The notes under the pieces are model-generated. The model ran no database searches, was not told the origin of the DNA, and saw only the letters and a program-made list of their open reading frames with translations. A DNA stretch of 64,000 bases, taken from positions 124,001-188,000 of the forward strand of contig NZ_VUOH01000006.1 of the NCBI RefSeq assembly GCF_015390235.1, given 5' to 3'. How positions within the stretch are numbered: position 1 is the first letter of the stretch; the number at the start of each line of letters is the position of its first letter. This document shows positions 17,651 to 26,195 of the stretch, in pieces. The DNA is from Quadrisphaera sp. INWT6 (GTDB lineage: Bacteria; Actinomycetota; Actinomycetes; Actinomycetales; Quadrisphaeraceae). The translations under genes and the position numbers were made by a program.

Positions 17651-19087
17651 TCACGCGCGAGCGCCGAGGAGCTCCGCCTCGACGCCGTCGGCCACCGCCG
17701 GGACGTCGGCGCTCGAGGCCGCGCCCTGCGGACCGGCCTCGGCGGCGAGCTCGAGCTCGGCGTCGATGGCGGCCATCAGCTGGTCGGAGACCGAGGCCAC
17801 GCCGATCTGCTGGATGACGTCGGCGAAGAACGCGCGGACCACCATGCGGCGGGCCTGGTCCTCGGGGATGCCGCGGCTCTGCAGGTAGAAGAGCTGCTCG
17901 TCGTCGAAGCGGCCGGTGGCGCTGGCGTGGCCGGCGCCGACGATCTCGCCGGTCTCGATCTCGAGGTTCGGCACCGAGTCGGCGCGGGCGCCGTCGGTGA
18001 GCACGAGGTTGCGGTTCAGCTCGTAGGTGTCGGTGCCCAGCGCGCTCGCGCGGATGAGCACGTCGCCGACCCAGACGGCGCGAGCCGTCTCGCCCTGCAG
18101 CGCGCCCTTGTAGACCACGTTGGAGCGGCAGTTGGCCGCCTCGTGGTCGACGAAGGAGCGGTGCTCCAGGTGCTGGCCGGCGTCGGAGAAGTACACGCCG
18201 AGCAGGGTCGCGTCGCCGCCGGGGCCGGCGTAGCGGACCGTCGAGCCGACGCGCACGAGCGCGCCGCCGAGGGTCACCACGACGTGCTTGACGGTGGCGT
18301 CGCGACCGACCTGCAGGTCGTGCTGGGCCAGGTGGACGGCGTCGTCGTCCCACTGGTGGACGCTGACGACGACGAGCTGCGCGCCCTCGGCCGCCACGAC
18401 CTCGACGCCGCTGGCGACCAGGCCGCCGCCGGAGTGGTCCAGGACCACCGTGGAGCGGCTGTACGGGCCAGCATGCACGACGAGGTGCCCGGCCGCGCGC
18501 TCGGAGCCGGCCGGGGCGGAGACGCGCACCAGCACCGGCTCGACCAGCTCGGCCTCCGCCTCCACGGCGACGACGTCGACGGCGCCCGCGGCGGTCGCGT
18601 CGCCCCAGGCGACGGCGGCCGCGCGGTCACCGGGCACGAAGCCCCTGCCGGCTCCGTCGGCCGAGCGGCGGTGCGCCACGCCGTCGGTGGAGCTGACCTC
18701 CACCTGCAGGCCCGTGGCCGAGCCCGCGGGCTCGAACAGGGCCCGGGCGCGGTCGAGCGGGGTGAAGCGCCACTCCTCCTCGCGCCCGGTGGGCACGGGG
18801 AAGTCCGCGGCGTCGAACGACGTCCGGCGCTCGGCGCGGTTGGTCGCGGGGACCCCCGCGCCGTGGCTGTGCGCGTTCAGGCCGTGCTGGGCGGGCGCCG
18901 TCGCGACCGCGTCGCCCCCGTCGGGGACGGCGGTGTCGGCGACCTCGGTGCTCAGCGCCGCCGGGGCGCCGCCCGGCAGGTCGAGCGCGAGGTCCTCACG
19001 ACCGGCGTCGAGGTCGTCGAGGCCGAGGGCCTCGTCGGTCGCGAGGCCCGCCGGGGTGCTGGTGGTGCTGTTGGACGTGTCAGCCAT
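17651..19087 (-). CDS. sufD: Fe-S cluster assembly protein SufD
   Basis: Scaffold subunit that pairs with SufB. 478 residues, longer than the usual 390-430 because of an N-terminal extension of about 80 residues rich in Ala, Gly, Asp and Thr, without homology that I can see. The core starts around FPVPTGREEEWRFTPL; the C-terminal helix region has FYLQSRGIPEDQARRMVVRAF. The ATG at 19087 lies 2 bp after the sufB stop. Confidence 0.94.
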   Translation of the reverse strand: MADTSNSTTSTPAGLATDEALGLDDLDAGREDLALDLPGGAPAALSTEVADTAVPDGGDAVATAPAQHGLNAHSHGAGVPATNRAERRTSFDAADFPVPTGREEEWRFTPLDRARALFEPAGSATGLQVEVSSTDGVAHRRSADGAGRGFVPGDRAAAVAWGDATAAGAVDVVAVEAEAELVEPVLVRVSAPAGSERAAGHLVVHAGPYSRSTVVLDHSGGGLVASGVEVVAAEGAQLVVVSVHQWDDDAVHLAQHDLQVGRDATVKHVVVTLGGALVRVGSTVRYAGPGGDATLLGVYFSDAGQHLEHRSFVDHEAANCRSNVVYKGALQGETARAVWVGDVLIRASALGTDTYELNRNLVLTDGARADSVPNLEIETGEIVGAGHASATGRFDDEQLFYLQSRGIPEDQARRMVVRAFFADVIQQIGVASVSDQLMAAIDAELELAAEAGPQGAASSADVPAVADGVEAELLGARA

Positions 19088-19089
19088 GC

Positions 19090-20544
19090 TCAGCCGACCG
19101 CTCCTTCCATCTGCAGCTCGATGAGCCGGTTGAGCTCGAGGGCGTACTCCATCGGCAGCTCCCGCGCGATCGGCTCGATGAAGCCGCGCACGATCATCGC
19201 CATCGCCTCGTCCTCGGCCATGCCGCGGCTCATGAGGTAGAAGAGCTGGTCCTCGGAGACCTTCGAGACGGTCGCCTCGTGCCCCATCGACACGTCGTCC
19301 TCGCGGACGTCGACGTAGGGGTAGGTGTCGGAGCGGCTGATCGAGTCGACCAGCAGCGCGTCGCAGCGCACCGTCGAGGCCGAGCCCCCGGCGCCCTCGA
19401 GCACCTGGACCAGCCCGCGGTACGACGAGCGGCCGCCGCCGCGCGCCACCGACTTGGAGATGATCGAGCTGGAGGTGTTGGGCGCGGCGTGCACCATCTT
19501 GGCGCCGGCGTCCTGGTGCTGGCCCTCGCCCGCGAAGGCGATCGACAGCGTCTCGCCCTTGGCGTGCTCGCCCATGAGGAAGATCGCCGGGTACTTCATC
19601 GTCACCTTGGAACCGATGTTGCCGTCGATCCACTCCATGGTGGCGCCCTCGGCGGCGGTGGCCCGCTTGGTGACGAGGTTGTAGACGTTGTTCGACCAGT
19701 TCTGGATGGTCGTGTAGCGGACGCGGGCGCCCTTCTTCACGACGATCTCGACGACCGCGGAGTGCAGCGAGTCGGACTTGTAGATCGGCGCCGTGCAGCC
19801 CTCGACGTAGTGCACGTAGGAGCCCTCGTCGGCGATGATCAGCGTCCGCTCGAACTGGCCCATGTTCTCGGTGTTGATCCGGAAGTAGGCCTGCAGCGGG
19901 ATCTCGACGTGCACGCCCGGCGGCACGTAGATGAAGGAGCCGCCCGACCACACGGCGGTGTTCAGGGCGGCGAACTTGTTGTCGCCCGGGGGGATCACGG
20001 AGCCGAAGTACTCCTGGAACAGCTCCGGGTGCTCGCGCATGCCGGAGTCGGTGTCCAGGAAGATGACGCCCTGGCGCTCGAGCTCCTCGTTGATCTGGTG
20101 GTAGACCACCTCGGACTCGTACTGCGCGGCGACGCCGGCGACCAGGCGCTGCTTCTCCGCCTCGGGGATGCCGAGCCGGTCGTACGTGCTCTTGATGTCG
20201 GCGGGCAGGTCGTCCCAGCTGGTCGCCTGCTTCTCCGTCGACTTCACGAAGTACTTGATGTTCTCGAAGTCGATCTCCGAGAGGTCGCTGCCCCAGTCGG
20301 GCATCGGCTTGCGGCCGAACATCTTCAGGGCCTTCAGGCGCGTGCGGAGCATCCACTCCGGCTCGTCCTTCCGGGCCGAGATGTCGCGGACGACGTCCTC
20401 GGACAGGCCGCGGCGCGCGGTCTCGCCCGCGGCGTCGGGGTCGGCCCAGCCGTACTGGTAGGTGCCGAGACCGGCGAGCTCGGGGTTGCGGGCCTCGATG
20501 TCGTTGAGCTGCGAGGTGCTCTCTGCGCTGGTGTCCGTGCTCAT
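19090..20544 (-). CDS. sufB: Fe-S cluster assembly protein SufB
   Basis: Main scaffold subunit on which new [4Fe-4S] clusters form. 484 residues, full family length and without the intein known from the mycobacterial gene. The conserved Cys in YVEGCTAP and the C-terminal [21 protein letters not shown] are intact. It starts 4 bp after the sufR stop, so the operon is probably transcribed from the sufR promoter. Confidence 0.97.
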   Translation of the reverse strand: MSTDTSAESTSQLNDIEARNPELAGLGTYQYGWADPDAAGETARRGLSEDVVRDISARKDEPEWMLRTRLKALKMFGRKPMPDWGSDLSEIDFENIKYFVKSTEKQATSWDDLPADIKSTYDRLGIPEAEKQRLVAGVAAQYESEVVYHQINEELERQGVIFLDTDSGMREHPELFQEYFGSVIPPGDNKFAALNTAVWSGGSFIYVPPGVHVEIPLQAYFRINTENMGQFERTLIIADEGSYVHYVEGCTAPIYKSDSLHSAVVEIVVKKGARVRYTTIQNWSNNVYNLVTKRATAAEGATMEWIDGNIGSKVTMKYPAIFLMGEHAKGETLSIAFAGEGQHQDAGAKMVHAAPNTSSSIISKSVARGGGRSSYRGLVQVLEGAGGSASTVRCDALLVDSISRSDTYPYVDVREDDVSMGHEATVSKVSEDQLFYLMSRGMAEDEAMAMIVRGFIEPIARELPMEYALELNRLIELQMEGAVG

Positions 20545-20548
20545 GAGG

Positions 20549-21379
20549 TCATGCGCTCCGTCCCTGGGTGGTGGGTGCGGTCCGGGTGGTCTGGTGGGCG
20601 GTGCTGCTCGGCTGGCTGGTCTGCGTGCTGGTCTGCTCGTCGGGGCGTGCGGTGGTCACGTGCGTCGTGCAGGCGTGGTGCCCGGCGGCGAGCGTCGCCA
20701 GGCGCCTGACCGGCACCCCCAGCAGCCGCGAGAACGCGGCCGTCTCGGCCTCGCACAGCTCCGGGTACCGCGCGGCCACCGACTGCACGGGGCAGTGGCC
20801 CTGGCACAGCTGCACCCCCGGCTGGTGGGTGTGGCGCGCACCGACCACGGCGGCCCGGGCAGCGTATCCGTCGCCCGTCAGCCCCTGCGCGAGCGCTCCG
20901 GCCCGCGCTGCGGGCGCGGTGCCGGCGGCCTCCACCTGCTCGCGGTGGCGGGCCTCGAGCTCGTCGGCGCGGGCCTGCGCGAAGCGCTCCAGCGCCCCGC
21001 GCCCCAGCTCGCGCTCGAGGGCGGCCAGGGCCGCGGCGGCGAGGTCGTCGTAGGCGCCGGGCTCCGCGGCGTGGGCGGCCTCGGTGGCCACCCAGCCGCG
21101 GGCCGGGCGACCCGGGCCGCGGCTGCCCGCGGCCAGGGGGGCCTGGCGCACGAGCCCGTCGGCGGCCAGCGCGTCGAGGTGGCGGCGGACGGCGGCGGGC
21201 GTGATGCCCAGCTCCGCCGACAGCTGAGCGGCCGTCACGGGACCGCGGGTCAGCACGGTGCGCGAGACGCGCTCCCGGGTGCCGCGGGACGCGAGCGCGG
21301 CAGCGCCCTCGACGGGGCCCTCGGAGGGGCTGCCCGCCGGGCGCCTCCCGGGGCTCTCGTCGCTGACCACGCTTTGCAC
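20549..21379 (-). CDS. sufR: Fe-S responsive repressor SufR
   Basis: 276-residue DeoR/ArsR-like winged-helix regulator that senses cluster supply and controls the suf operon it heads. [23 protein letters not shown] at about 46-65. Cluster-ligand Cys near the C-terminus: CQGHC, CEAE and CTTH. The tail is a Thr/Ser/Gln-rich stretch. GTG 21379 was chosen because a CACCAT box lies 6 nt upstream; GTG 21370 is the alternative. A longer open frame upstream lacks coding character. Confidence 0.9.
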   Translation of the reverse strand: MQSVVSDESPGRRPAGSPSEGPVEGAAALASRGTRERVSRTVLTRGPVTAAQLSAELGITPAAVRRHLDALAADGLVRQAPLAAGSRGPGRPARGWVATEAAHAAEPGAYDDLAAAALAALERELGRGALERFAQARADELEARHREQVEAAGTAPAARAGALAQGLTGDGYAARAAVVGARHTHQPGVQLCQGHCPVQSVAARYPELCEAETAAFSRLLGVPVRRLATLAAGHHACTTHVTTARPDEQTSTQTSQPSSTAHQTTRTAPTTQGRSA

Positions 21380-21385
21380 AACACC

Positions 21386-21391
21386 ATGGTG
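21386..21391 (-). promoter_or_regulatory. Leaderless-type -10 box of sufR
   Basis: CACCAT with exactly 6 nt to the GTG at 21379. Confidence 0.4.
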
Positions 21392-21502
21392 CCCTAATCC
21401 ACTCCCCGGTGGTCGCCCCGCTGGTCGGGCCGCCGTCCGGGGGCCGTCCCGGGTAGCGGTCCGGCGGCCGCGCCGCCCGGCGGGGCGGCGCGGCGGGGAA
21501 CC

Positions 21503-21508
21503 TAGACT
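21503..21508 (+). promoter_or_regulatory. -10 box of the ABC ATPase-permease operon
   Basis: TAGACT, 7 nt before the GTG at 21516. Confidence 0.45.
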
Positions 21509-21515
21509 CCAGCCC

Positions 21516-22523
21516 GTGAGGACCGCCCGCGGTGACGCCGCCGCAGCGCTGGTGGTGCGCGGCCTCGTCAAGGACTACGGCCGGCGGCGCGCGCTCGACG
21601 GGCTCGACCTCGAGGCGGCCCGCGGCGCCGTGACCGCCGTCCTCGGGCCCAACGGCGCCGGCAAGACCACCCTCGTGGAGTGCTGCACCGGCCTGCGGCG
21701 CCCCGACGGCGGGCAGCTGGAGGTCCTCGGCCTCGACCCGGCGCGCCACGGGCGCGAGCTCGCCACCCGCACCGGCGTCCTGCTGCAGGACGGCGGCCTC
21801 CCCAACGGCGCCCCCGCGATGGCCGTGCTCCGCCTCGTGGCGGCCCAGCACAGCGACCCGATGGACGTCGGAGCGCTGGCGGGCCTCCTCGGCGTCGACG
21901 CCTTCGCCCGCACCCCGGTGCGCCGCCTGTCCGGCGGCCAGCGCCAGCGCCTCGCCCTGGCCTGCGCCGTCGTCGGGCGCCCCGAGCTCGCCTTCCTCGA
22001 CGAGCCGAGCACCGGCCTGGACCCGCACGGCCGCGCCGCCGTCTGGGACCTGCTCGAGCGCCTGCGCGCGGCAGGGGCCTCCGTCCTCCTCACCACCCAC
22101 TCCATGGCCGAGGTGGAGCGCCTGGCCGACGCGGTCGTCGTCGTCCGCGACGGGCGCACCGTCGCCACGGGCACCGTGGCCGAGCTCACGTCCTCCGGCC
22201 CCGAGGTGGCGCGCTTCGGGGCCACCGCCGGCCTGCCGCTGGCGGCGCTGCGCACCGCGCTGCCCACCACGGTCTCCGCCGCCGAGGCCGCCCCGGGGCG
22301 CTACGAGGTCACGGCGCTGGAGCCGGGCGCCGTCGACCCGCAGGTCGTGGCCACCGTGGCCTCCTGGTGCGCCTCGCACGGCGTGCTGCCGGAGGGCCTC
22401 TCGGTGGGGCGTCGCTCCCTGGAGGAGGTCGTGCTGGAGCTCACGGGCGGTCCCTCGACGTGGGACGGTGCGCCGGAGGGCCGCGACCCCGCGGGGGCGG
22501 CGCGGGCGGGGGCCTCCCGGTGA
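21516..22523 (+). CDS. ABC transporter ATP-binding protein
   Basis: 335-residue ATPase of an ABC-2 type exporter: Walker A GPNGAGKTT near residue 47, signature LSGGQRQR, Walker B LAFLDEPSTGLD, and a C-terminal regulatory extension of about 100 residues. The pair with the next gene matches the position of Rv1458c-Rv1457c, which also sit between sufR and ctaA in M. tuberculosis (from memory). Substrate unknown; haem or drug export are both possible. Stop overlaps the permease start as GTGA. Confidence 0.9.
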   Translation: MRTARGDAAAALVVRGLVKDYGRRRALDGLDLEAARGAVTAVLGPNGAGKTTLVECCTGLRRPDGGQLEVLGLDPARHGRELATRTGVLLQDGGLPNGAPAMAVLRLVAAQHSDPMDVGALAGLLGVDAFARTPVRRLSGGQRQRLALACAVVGRPELAFLDEPSTGLDPHGRAAVWDLLERLRAAGASVLLTTHSMAEVERLADAVVVVRDGRTVATGTVAELTSSGPEVARFGATAGLPLAALRTALPTTVSAAEAAPGRYEVTALEPGAVDPQVVATVASWCASHGVLPEGLSVGRRSLEEVVLELTGGPSTWDGAPEGRDPAGAARAGASR

Positions 22524-23326
22524 GCGCCGACCTGCAGCTCTCCCCCGGCGGCGGGGCCGCCCCGGCCACCCGGCGGGTGCTCGCCCAGGCCCGGTTCGAG
22601 GTGTCGGTGCTGCTGCGCAACGGCGAGCAGCTGCTCGTCAGCCTGGTGCTGCCCGCCCTGGCGCTGCTGGCGCTGGCGCGCACCCCGCTCGGCGGCCTCG
22701 TGGCCCCCGCCTCCGCGGCCGGCGGGCGCCTGGCCGAGCTCCCCCTCATCGACGTCGTCACCCCCGGCGTGCTCGGCCTCGCGGTGCTCTCCACCGCCTT
22801 CACCGGCCAGGCCATCGGGCTGGGCTTCGACCGGCGCTACGGGGTCCTGCGCCTGATGGCCACCACGCCCCTGGGGCGCTCCGGGCTCCTGGCCGGCAAG
22901 CTGCTGGCCGTCCTCGTGGTCGAGGTGCTGCAGGTCGTGGTGCTGGGCGGTCTCGCGCTGGCGCTGGGCTGGTCGCCGCTGGCGGCCGGGCCCGCGGCGC
23001 TGCCGCTGCTCGGCCTGGCGCTGCTGCTCGGCACGGCGGCCTTCGCGGCGCTCGCCCTGCTGCTCGCCGGCACCCTGCGGGCCGAGGCGGTGCTCGCCGT
23101 CGCCAACCTGGCCTGGGTGCTGCTCGCCGGGGCGGGCCTGCTCGTGCCCCGCGAGGTGACCGGGGCCCTGGCCCCCCTGGTGGCGGTGCTGCCGTCGGCG
23201 GCCCTGGGAGACGCCGTGCGGGCCGCCGCGCTCGACGGCTCCCTCGCCGTCGTGCCCTGCCTGGTGCTGCTGGCCTGGGCCGCCGGCGCGACGGCCCTCG
23301 TGGTGCGCACCTTCCGCTGGTCCTGA
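22520..23326 (+). CDS. ABC-2 type transporter permease
   Basis: 268 residues with six hydrophobic segments typical of ABC-2 permeases; the cytoplasmic loop GLGFDRRYGVLRLMATTPLGR near residues 105-125 is the family coupling helix region. Membrane partner of the preceding ATPase, with which it is translationally coupled. Located directly upstream of ctaA. Confidence 0.88.
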   Translation: MSADLQLSPGGGAAPATRRVLAQARFEVSVLLRNGEQLLVSLVLPALALLALARTPLGGLVAPASAAGGRLAELPLIDVVTPGVLGLAVLSTAFTGQAIGLGFDRRYGVLRLMATTPLGRSGLLAGKLLAVLVVEVLQVVVLGGLALALGWSPLAAGPAALPLLGLALLLGTAAFAALALLLAGTLRAEAVLAVANLAWVLLAGAGLLVPREVTGALAPLVAVLPSAALGDAVRAAALDGSLAVVPCLVLLAWAAGATALVVRTFRWS

Positions 23327-23389
23327 CGCGCCCCTGAGCCGCTGGTCACACCCGCCGCGGCGCGGACCCGGGCTGTCAGGACGGGCGCC

Positions 23390-23395
23390 TACCCT
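23390..23395 (+). promoter_or_regulatory. Leaderless-type -10 box of ctaA
   Basis: TACCCT with exactly 6 nt to the GTG at 23402. Confidence 0.5.
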
Positions 23396-23401
23396 TCTCG
23401 C

Positions 23402-24406
23402 GTGACGAGCACCGCCCCCCGACCCTCCGGCGCGCGCACCGCGGAGCCGTCGGCGGCCTCCAGCGGCACCGCCGGCAGCGGGCTCCGCGCCCGCCTGCTG
23501 GAGGGCGCCCGCCAGGGGCGCTGGCTGCGCCCGGTGCTGGTCGCGAACCTGGTGGCCCAGGTGGTCATCGTCATCACCGGCGGCGTCGTCCGGCTGACGG
23601 GCTCCGGCCTCGGCTGCCCCGACTGGCCCACCTGCGCGGCGGGCTCCATCGCCCCGGTGGTGCACCAGGCGGAGGGCTTCCACAAGTACATCGAGTTCGG
23701 CAACCGGCTCCTGACCGGTCCCGTGGGGATCCTCGCCGTCGCGGCCCTCGTCGCGGTGCTGCTGCTCCGCCCCGCCCGGCCGCGGCTGCGGCTCGTCGCG
23801 GCGCTGCCGCTGGTCGGTGTGCTGGCGCAGGCGGTCATCGGCGGCATCACGGTCCACACCGACCTCTCGCCCATCACCGTCTCCACGCACTTCCTGGTCT
23901 CGATGGGCCTCATCGCGGTCTCCACCCTGCTGCTGCTCCGCGCCGGCGAGGGCGACGGCGCCCCCCGGCCGGTCGTGCCCACCGCGGTGCGGACCCTGGC
24001 CGTGGCGCTGTCGGTGACCACGGCCGCGGTGCTGGTGGTCGGCACGGTCGTCACCGGCTCCGGCCCGCACTCCGGCGACGTCGACCAGCCCGCCCGCTAC
24101 GGCTTCGACCCGCGCACGGTGAGCTGGCTCCACGCCGACCTCGTGCTGCTGCTCGTGGGGCTGCTCATCGGCCTCCTGGTGGCGCTGCACATCGCGCCGT
24201 CCACCCCCACGGCCCGCCGCCGCGGCTGGTGGGTGCTGGGCGTCGTGCTGGTCCAGGGGCTCATCGGCTACGTCCAGTACGCGACCGACCTGCCGGTCCT
24301 CCTGGTGGCGCTGCACATGCTGGGCGCCTGCCTGCTCGTGGTGGCGGTCACCGCCCTGTGGGTCTCCCTGCGCGAGCGCACCGACGAGCTCGTCTCCGCC
24401 GCCTGA
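23402..24406 (+). CDS. ctaA: Haem A synthase CtaA
   Basis: Membrane enzyme that oxidises the C8 methyl of haem O to give haem A for cytochrome oxidase. 334 residues, about eight membrane helices; the N-terminal 45 residues are a hydrophilic extension. Family marks are TGSGLGCPDWPTC (about 67-79, two conserved Cys), haem-ligand His in VHQAEGFHKY, STHF, SWLHAD and ALHMLG. It converges on ctaB across the 72-bp repeat array. GTG start with a leaderless box. Confidence 0.94.
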   Translation: MTSTAPRPSGARTAEPSAASSGTAGSGLRARLLEGARQGRWLRPVLVANLVAQVVIVITGGVVRLTGSGLGCPDWPTCAAGSIAPVVHQAEGFHKYIEFGNRLLTGPVGILAVAALVAVLLLRPARPRLRLVAALPLVGVLAQAVIGGITVHTDLSPITVSTHFLVSMGLIAVSTLLLLRAGEGDGAPRPVVPTAVRTLAVALSVTTAAVLVVGTVVTGSGPHSGDVDQPARYGFDPRTVSWLHADLVLLLVGLLIGLLVALHIAPSTPTARRRGWWVLGVVLVQGLIGYVQYATDLPVLLVALHMLGACLLVVAVTALWVSLRERTDELVSAA

Positions 24407-24521
24407 CGCGCCTGCTCGGCTCGGTCCTTCGCCGCCGGGCACCATCGCGCCCACCCCGGCCTCACCGGCCTCACCGTCCGGACGGCGCTGCGGGCCCACA
24501 GGCGCACACCTCGGACGCCGA

Positions 24522-24896
24522 CTGACCGCGGTCAGCACCACCCGTGACCGCGGTCACCTGGCGACCCGGGCTCCAGGGACATCAGCACGCCACCTGACCG
24601 CGGTCAGCACCACCGGTGACCGCGGTCACCTGGCGACCCGGGCTCCAGGGACATCAGCACGCCACCTGACCGCGGTCAGCACCACCGGTGACCGCGGTCA
24701 CCTGGCGACCCAGACCCCAGGGGCAACGACACCCCACCTGACCGCGGTCAGCACCACACGTGACCGCGCTCACCTGGCGACCCAGACCCCAGGGCAAACG
24801 ACACCCCACCTGACCGCGGTCAGCACCACACGTGACCGCGCTCACCTGGCGACCCAGACCCCAGGGCAAACGACACGCCACCTGACCGCGGTCAGC
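24522..24896. repeat. Array of 72-bp tandem repeats with paired 14-bp palindromes
   Basis: Five head-to-tail units of exactly 72 bp (24522, 24594, 24666, 24738, 24810) and a sixth cut after 15 bp (24882-24896). Each unit has CTGACCGCGGTCAG and, 22 bp further centre to centre, GTGACCGCGGTCAC; both are perfect palindromes sharing TGACCGCGGTCA. In units 4 and 5 the second site is GTGACCGCGCTCAC, keeping GTGA-N6-TCAC. The first palindrome is unchanged in all six copies while linker bases have drifted. Units 1-2 and 4-5 are near-identical pairs. The array fills most of the ctaA-ctaB convergent gap; frames open through it are only a result of the 72-bp (24-codon) period. Function unknown; a binding array for a Crp-like or other dimeric protein is the leading idea. 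Confidence 0.95.
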
Positions 24897-24971
24897 GGGG
24901 GCAGGCGGCCCAGGTGCTGGACGGCCGCCGGGGCCCCGAGCCGGCGGCCCGGAGCTGCGGAGCAGCCGGAG

Positions 24972-25913
24972 TCAGAAGACGGGCGGGAGGTGCAGGACGG
25001 CGTCGAGCGCGATCGCGAGGAACAGCAGCGTCAAGTAGCTGATCGAGGTGTGGAAGAGGCGCATCGCCCCCACCTGGTCGGCCGTCTCGACGCGCTTGGC
25101 GCGGCGCAGCAGGCCGTGCGACTCCACCAGGAACCAGCCGCCGAGCACGACGGCGGCGGCCGCGTACACCCAGCCGGTCGGGGCGACGGGGACGAGGACG
25201 AGCGACGCGGCGACCATGGCCCACGCGTACGCCACGACCTGGCGGCCCACCACCAGCGGCGAGGCCACGACGGGGAGCATGGGGACGCCGACCTCGGCGT
25301 AGTCGGCGCGGTACTTGATGGACAGCGGCCAGTAGTGCGGCGGCGTCCAGAGGAAGATGATCGCGAACAGCACCCACGGGGCCCAGCTCAGCGAGTCGGT
25401 CACGGCGGACCAGCCGATGAGCACCGGCATGCAGCCGGCGGCCCCGCCCCAGACGATGTTCTGGCTGGTGCGGCGCTTGAGGCCCATCGTGTAGACGACC
25501 ACGTAGAACGCGATCGCCGCCGCGGCGAGCACCGCCGACAGCGGGTTCACCACCAGGCCGAGCCAGACCACGGAGGCGGCGCCCAGCGCGAGGCCGAAGA
25601 CGAGGGCCTCGCGGGGCGTGACGACGCCGGTGACCAGCGGCCGCTTGCCCGTGCGGTGCATCCGCATGTCGATGTCGCGGTCGAGGTAGCAGTTGAGGGC
25701 GTTGGCGCTGCCCGCGGCGAGGGAGCCGCCCACGAGCGTGGCCCCCAGGAGCCACAGCGGCGGCAGGCCGCGCTGGGCCAGCATCATCGTGGGCACCGTG
25801 GTCATGAGCAGCAGCTCGATGATGCGCGGCTTGGTCAGCCCGACGAAGCCGGCCAGCCGCTGGCGCGTGGTCCAGCGGGTGCGGCCGACTCGGGCGTCCT
25901 CGACGGCGGTCAC
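24972..25913 (-). CDS. ctaB: Haem O synthase (protohaem IX farnesyltransferase) CtaB/CyoE
   Basis: Transfers a farnesyl group to haem B in the membrane, giving haem O, the substrate of CtaA. About eight hydrophobic segments and the two UbiA-family Asp motifs, [20 protein letters not shown] and the later [11 protein letters not shown]. The GTG at 25913 (VTAVEDAR) fits homologues as I remember them; a GTG at 25964 in the same frame would add 17 residues. A TAGAGT box (25986-25991) is close upstream. Divergent from tkt, convergent with ctaA. Confidence 0.93.
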   Translation of the reverse strand: MTAVEDARVGRTRWTTRQRLAGFVGLTKPRIIELLLMTTVPTMMLAQRGLPPLWLLGATLVGGSLAAGSANALNCYLDRDIDMRMHRTGKRPLVTGVVTPREALVFGLALGAASVVWLGLVVNPLSAVLAAAAIAFYVVVYTMGLKRRTSQNIVWGGAAGCMPVLIGWSAVTDSLSWAPWVLFAIIFLWTPPHYWPLSIKYRADYAEVGVPMLPVVASPLVVGRQVVAYAWAMVAASLVLVPVAPTGWVYAAAAVVLGGWFLVESHGLLRRAKRVETADQVGAMRLFHTSISYLTLLFLAIALDAVLHLPPVF

Positions 25914-25985
25914 GGGCGGTCGCGGTCCTCGCTGGAGCAGGGGCCCGTCGTGCGCGTCGCGCACGGCCCGGGCACGGTCGCTGTC

Positions 25986-25991
25986 ACTCTA
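25986..25991 (-). promoter_or_regulatory. -10 box of ctaB
   Basis: TAGAGT; would start a transcript near 25979, giving a short leader to either candidate GTG. Confidence 0.4.
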
Positions 25992-26049
25992 CGGCCCCCG
26001 CACGGGCTACCGGTGGCACCGGCGCAGTGCCGAGCGGGGTCGCCGTGAG

Positions 26050-26055
26050 TAGGCT
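26050..26055 (+). promoter_or_regulatory. -10 box of tkt
   Basis: TAGGCT, giving a leader of roughly 130 nt to the chosen GTG at 26196. An in-frame GTG also lies 8 nt after the box (26064). Confidence 0.4.
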
Positions 26056-26195
26056 CACAGCCAGTGGGCCGGAGCGCTCCCCCGGAGCGCCGCCCGCCCC
26101 CGCTCGTGCCAGACCCTGCACCACCACCTGACACGCCGACTCACAGGCCCGCGAAGCGCCTCCCACCGCGCCTCGCGGAGGGAAGGACCCACGCA

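Noticed and set aside
24654..24881. A repeat-containing small protein inside the 72-bp array.
   Set aside because: 72 bp is 24 codons, so any frame without a stop stays open; no start signal and no conserved feature apart from the DNA palindromes.
24522..24896. A CRISPR array.
   Set aside because: Units are tandem with no unique spacers, and no cas genes are present.
24522..24896. A series of transcription terminators for ctaA and ctaB.
   Set aside because: The palindromes have no loop and are only 14 bp; they would not form stable RNA hairpins, unlike the clear terminators elsewhere in the window.
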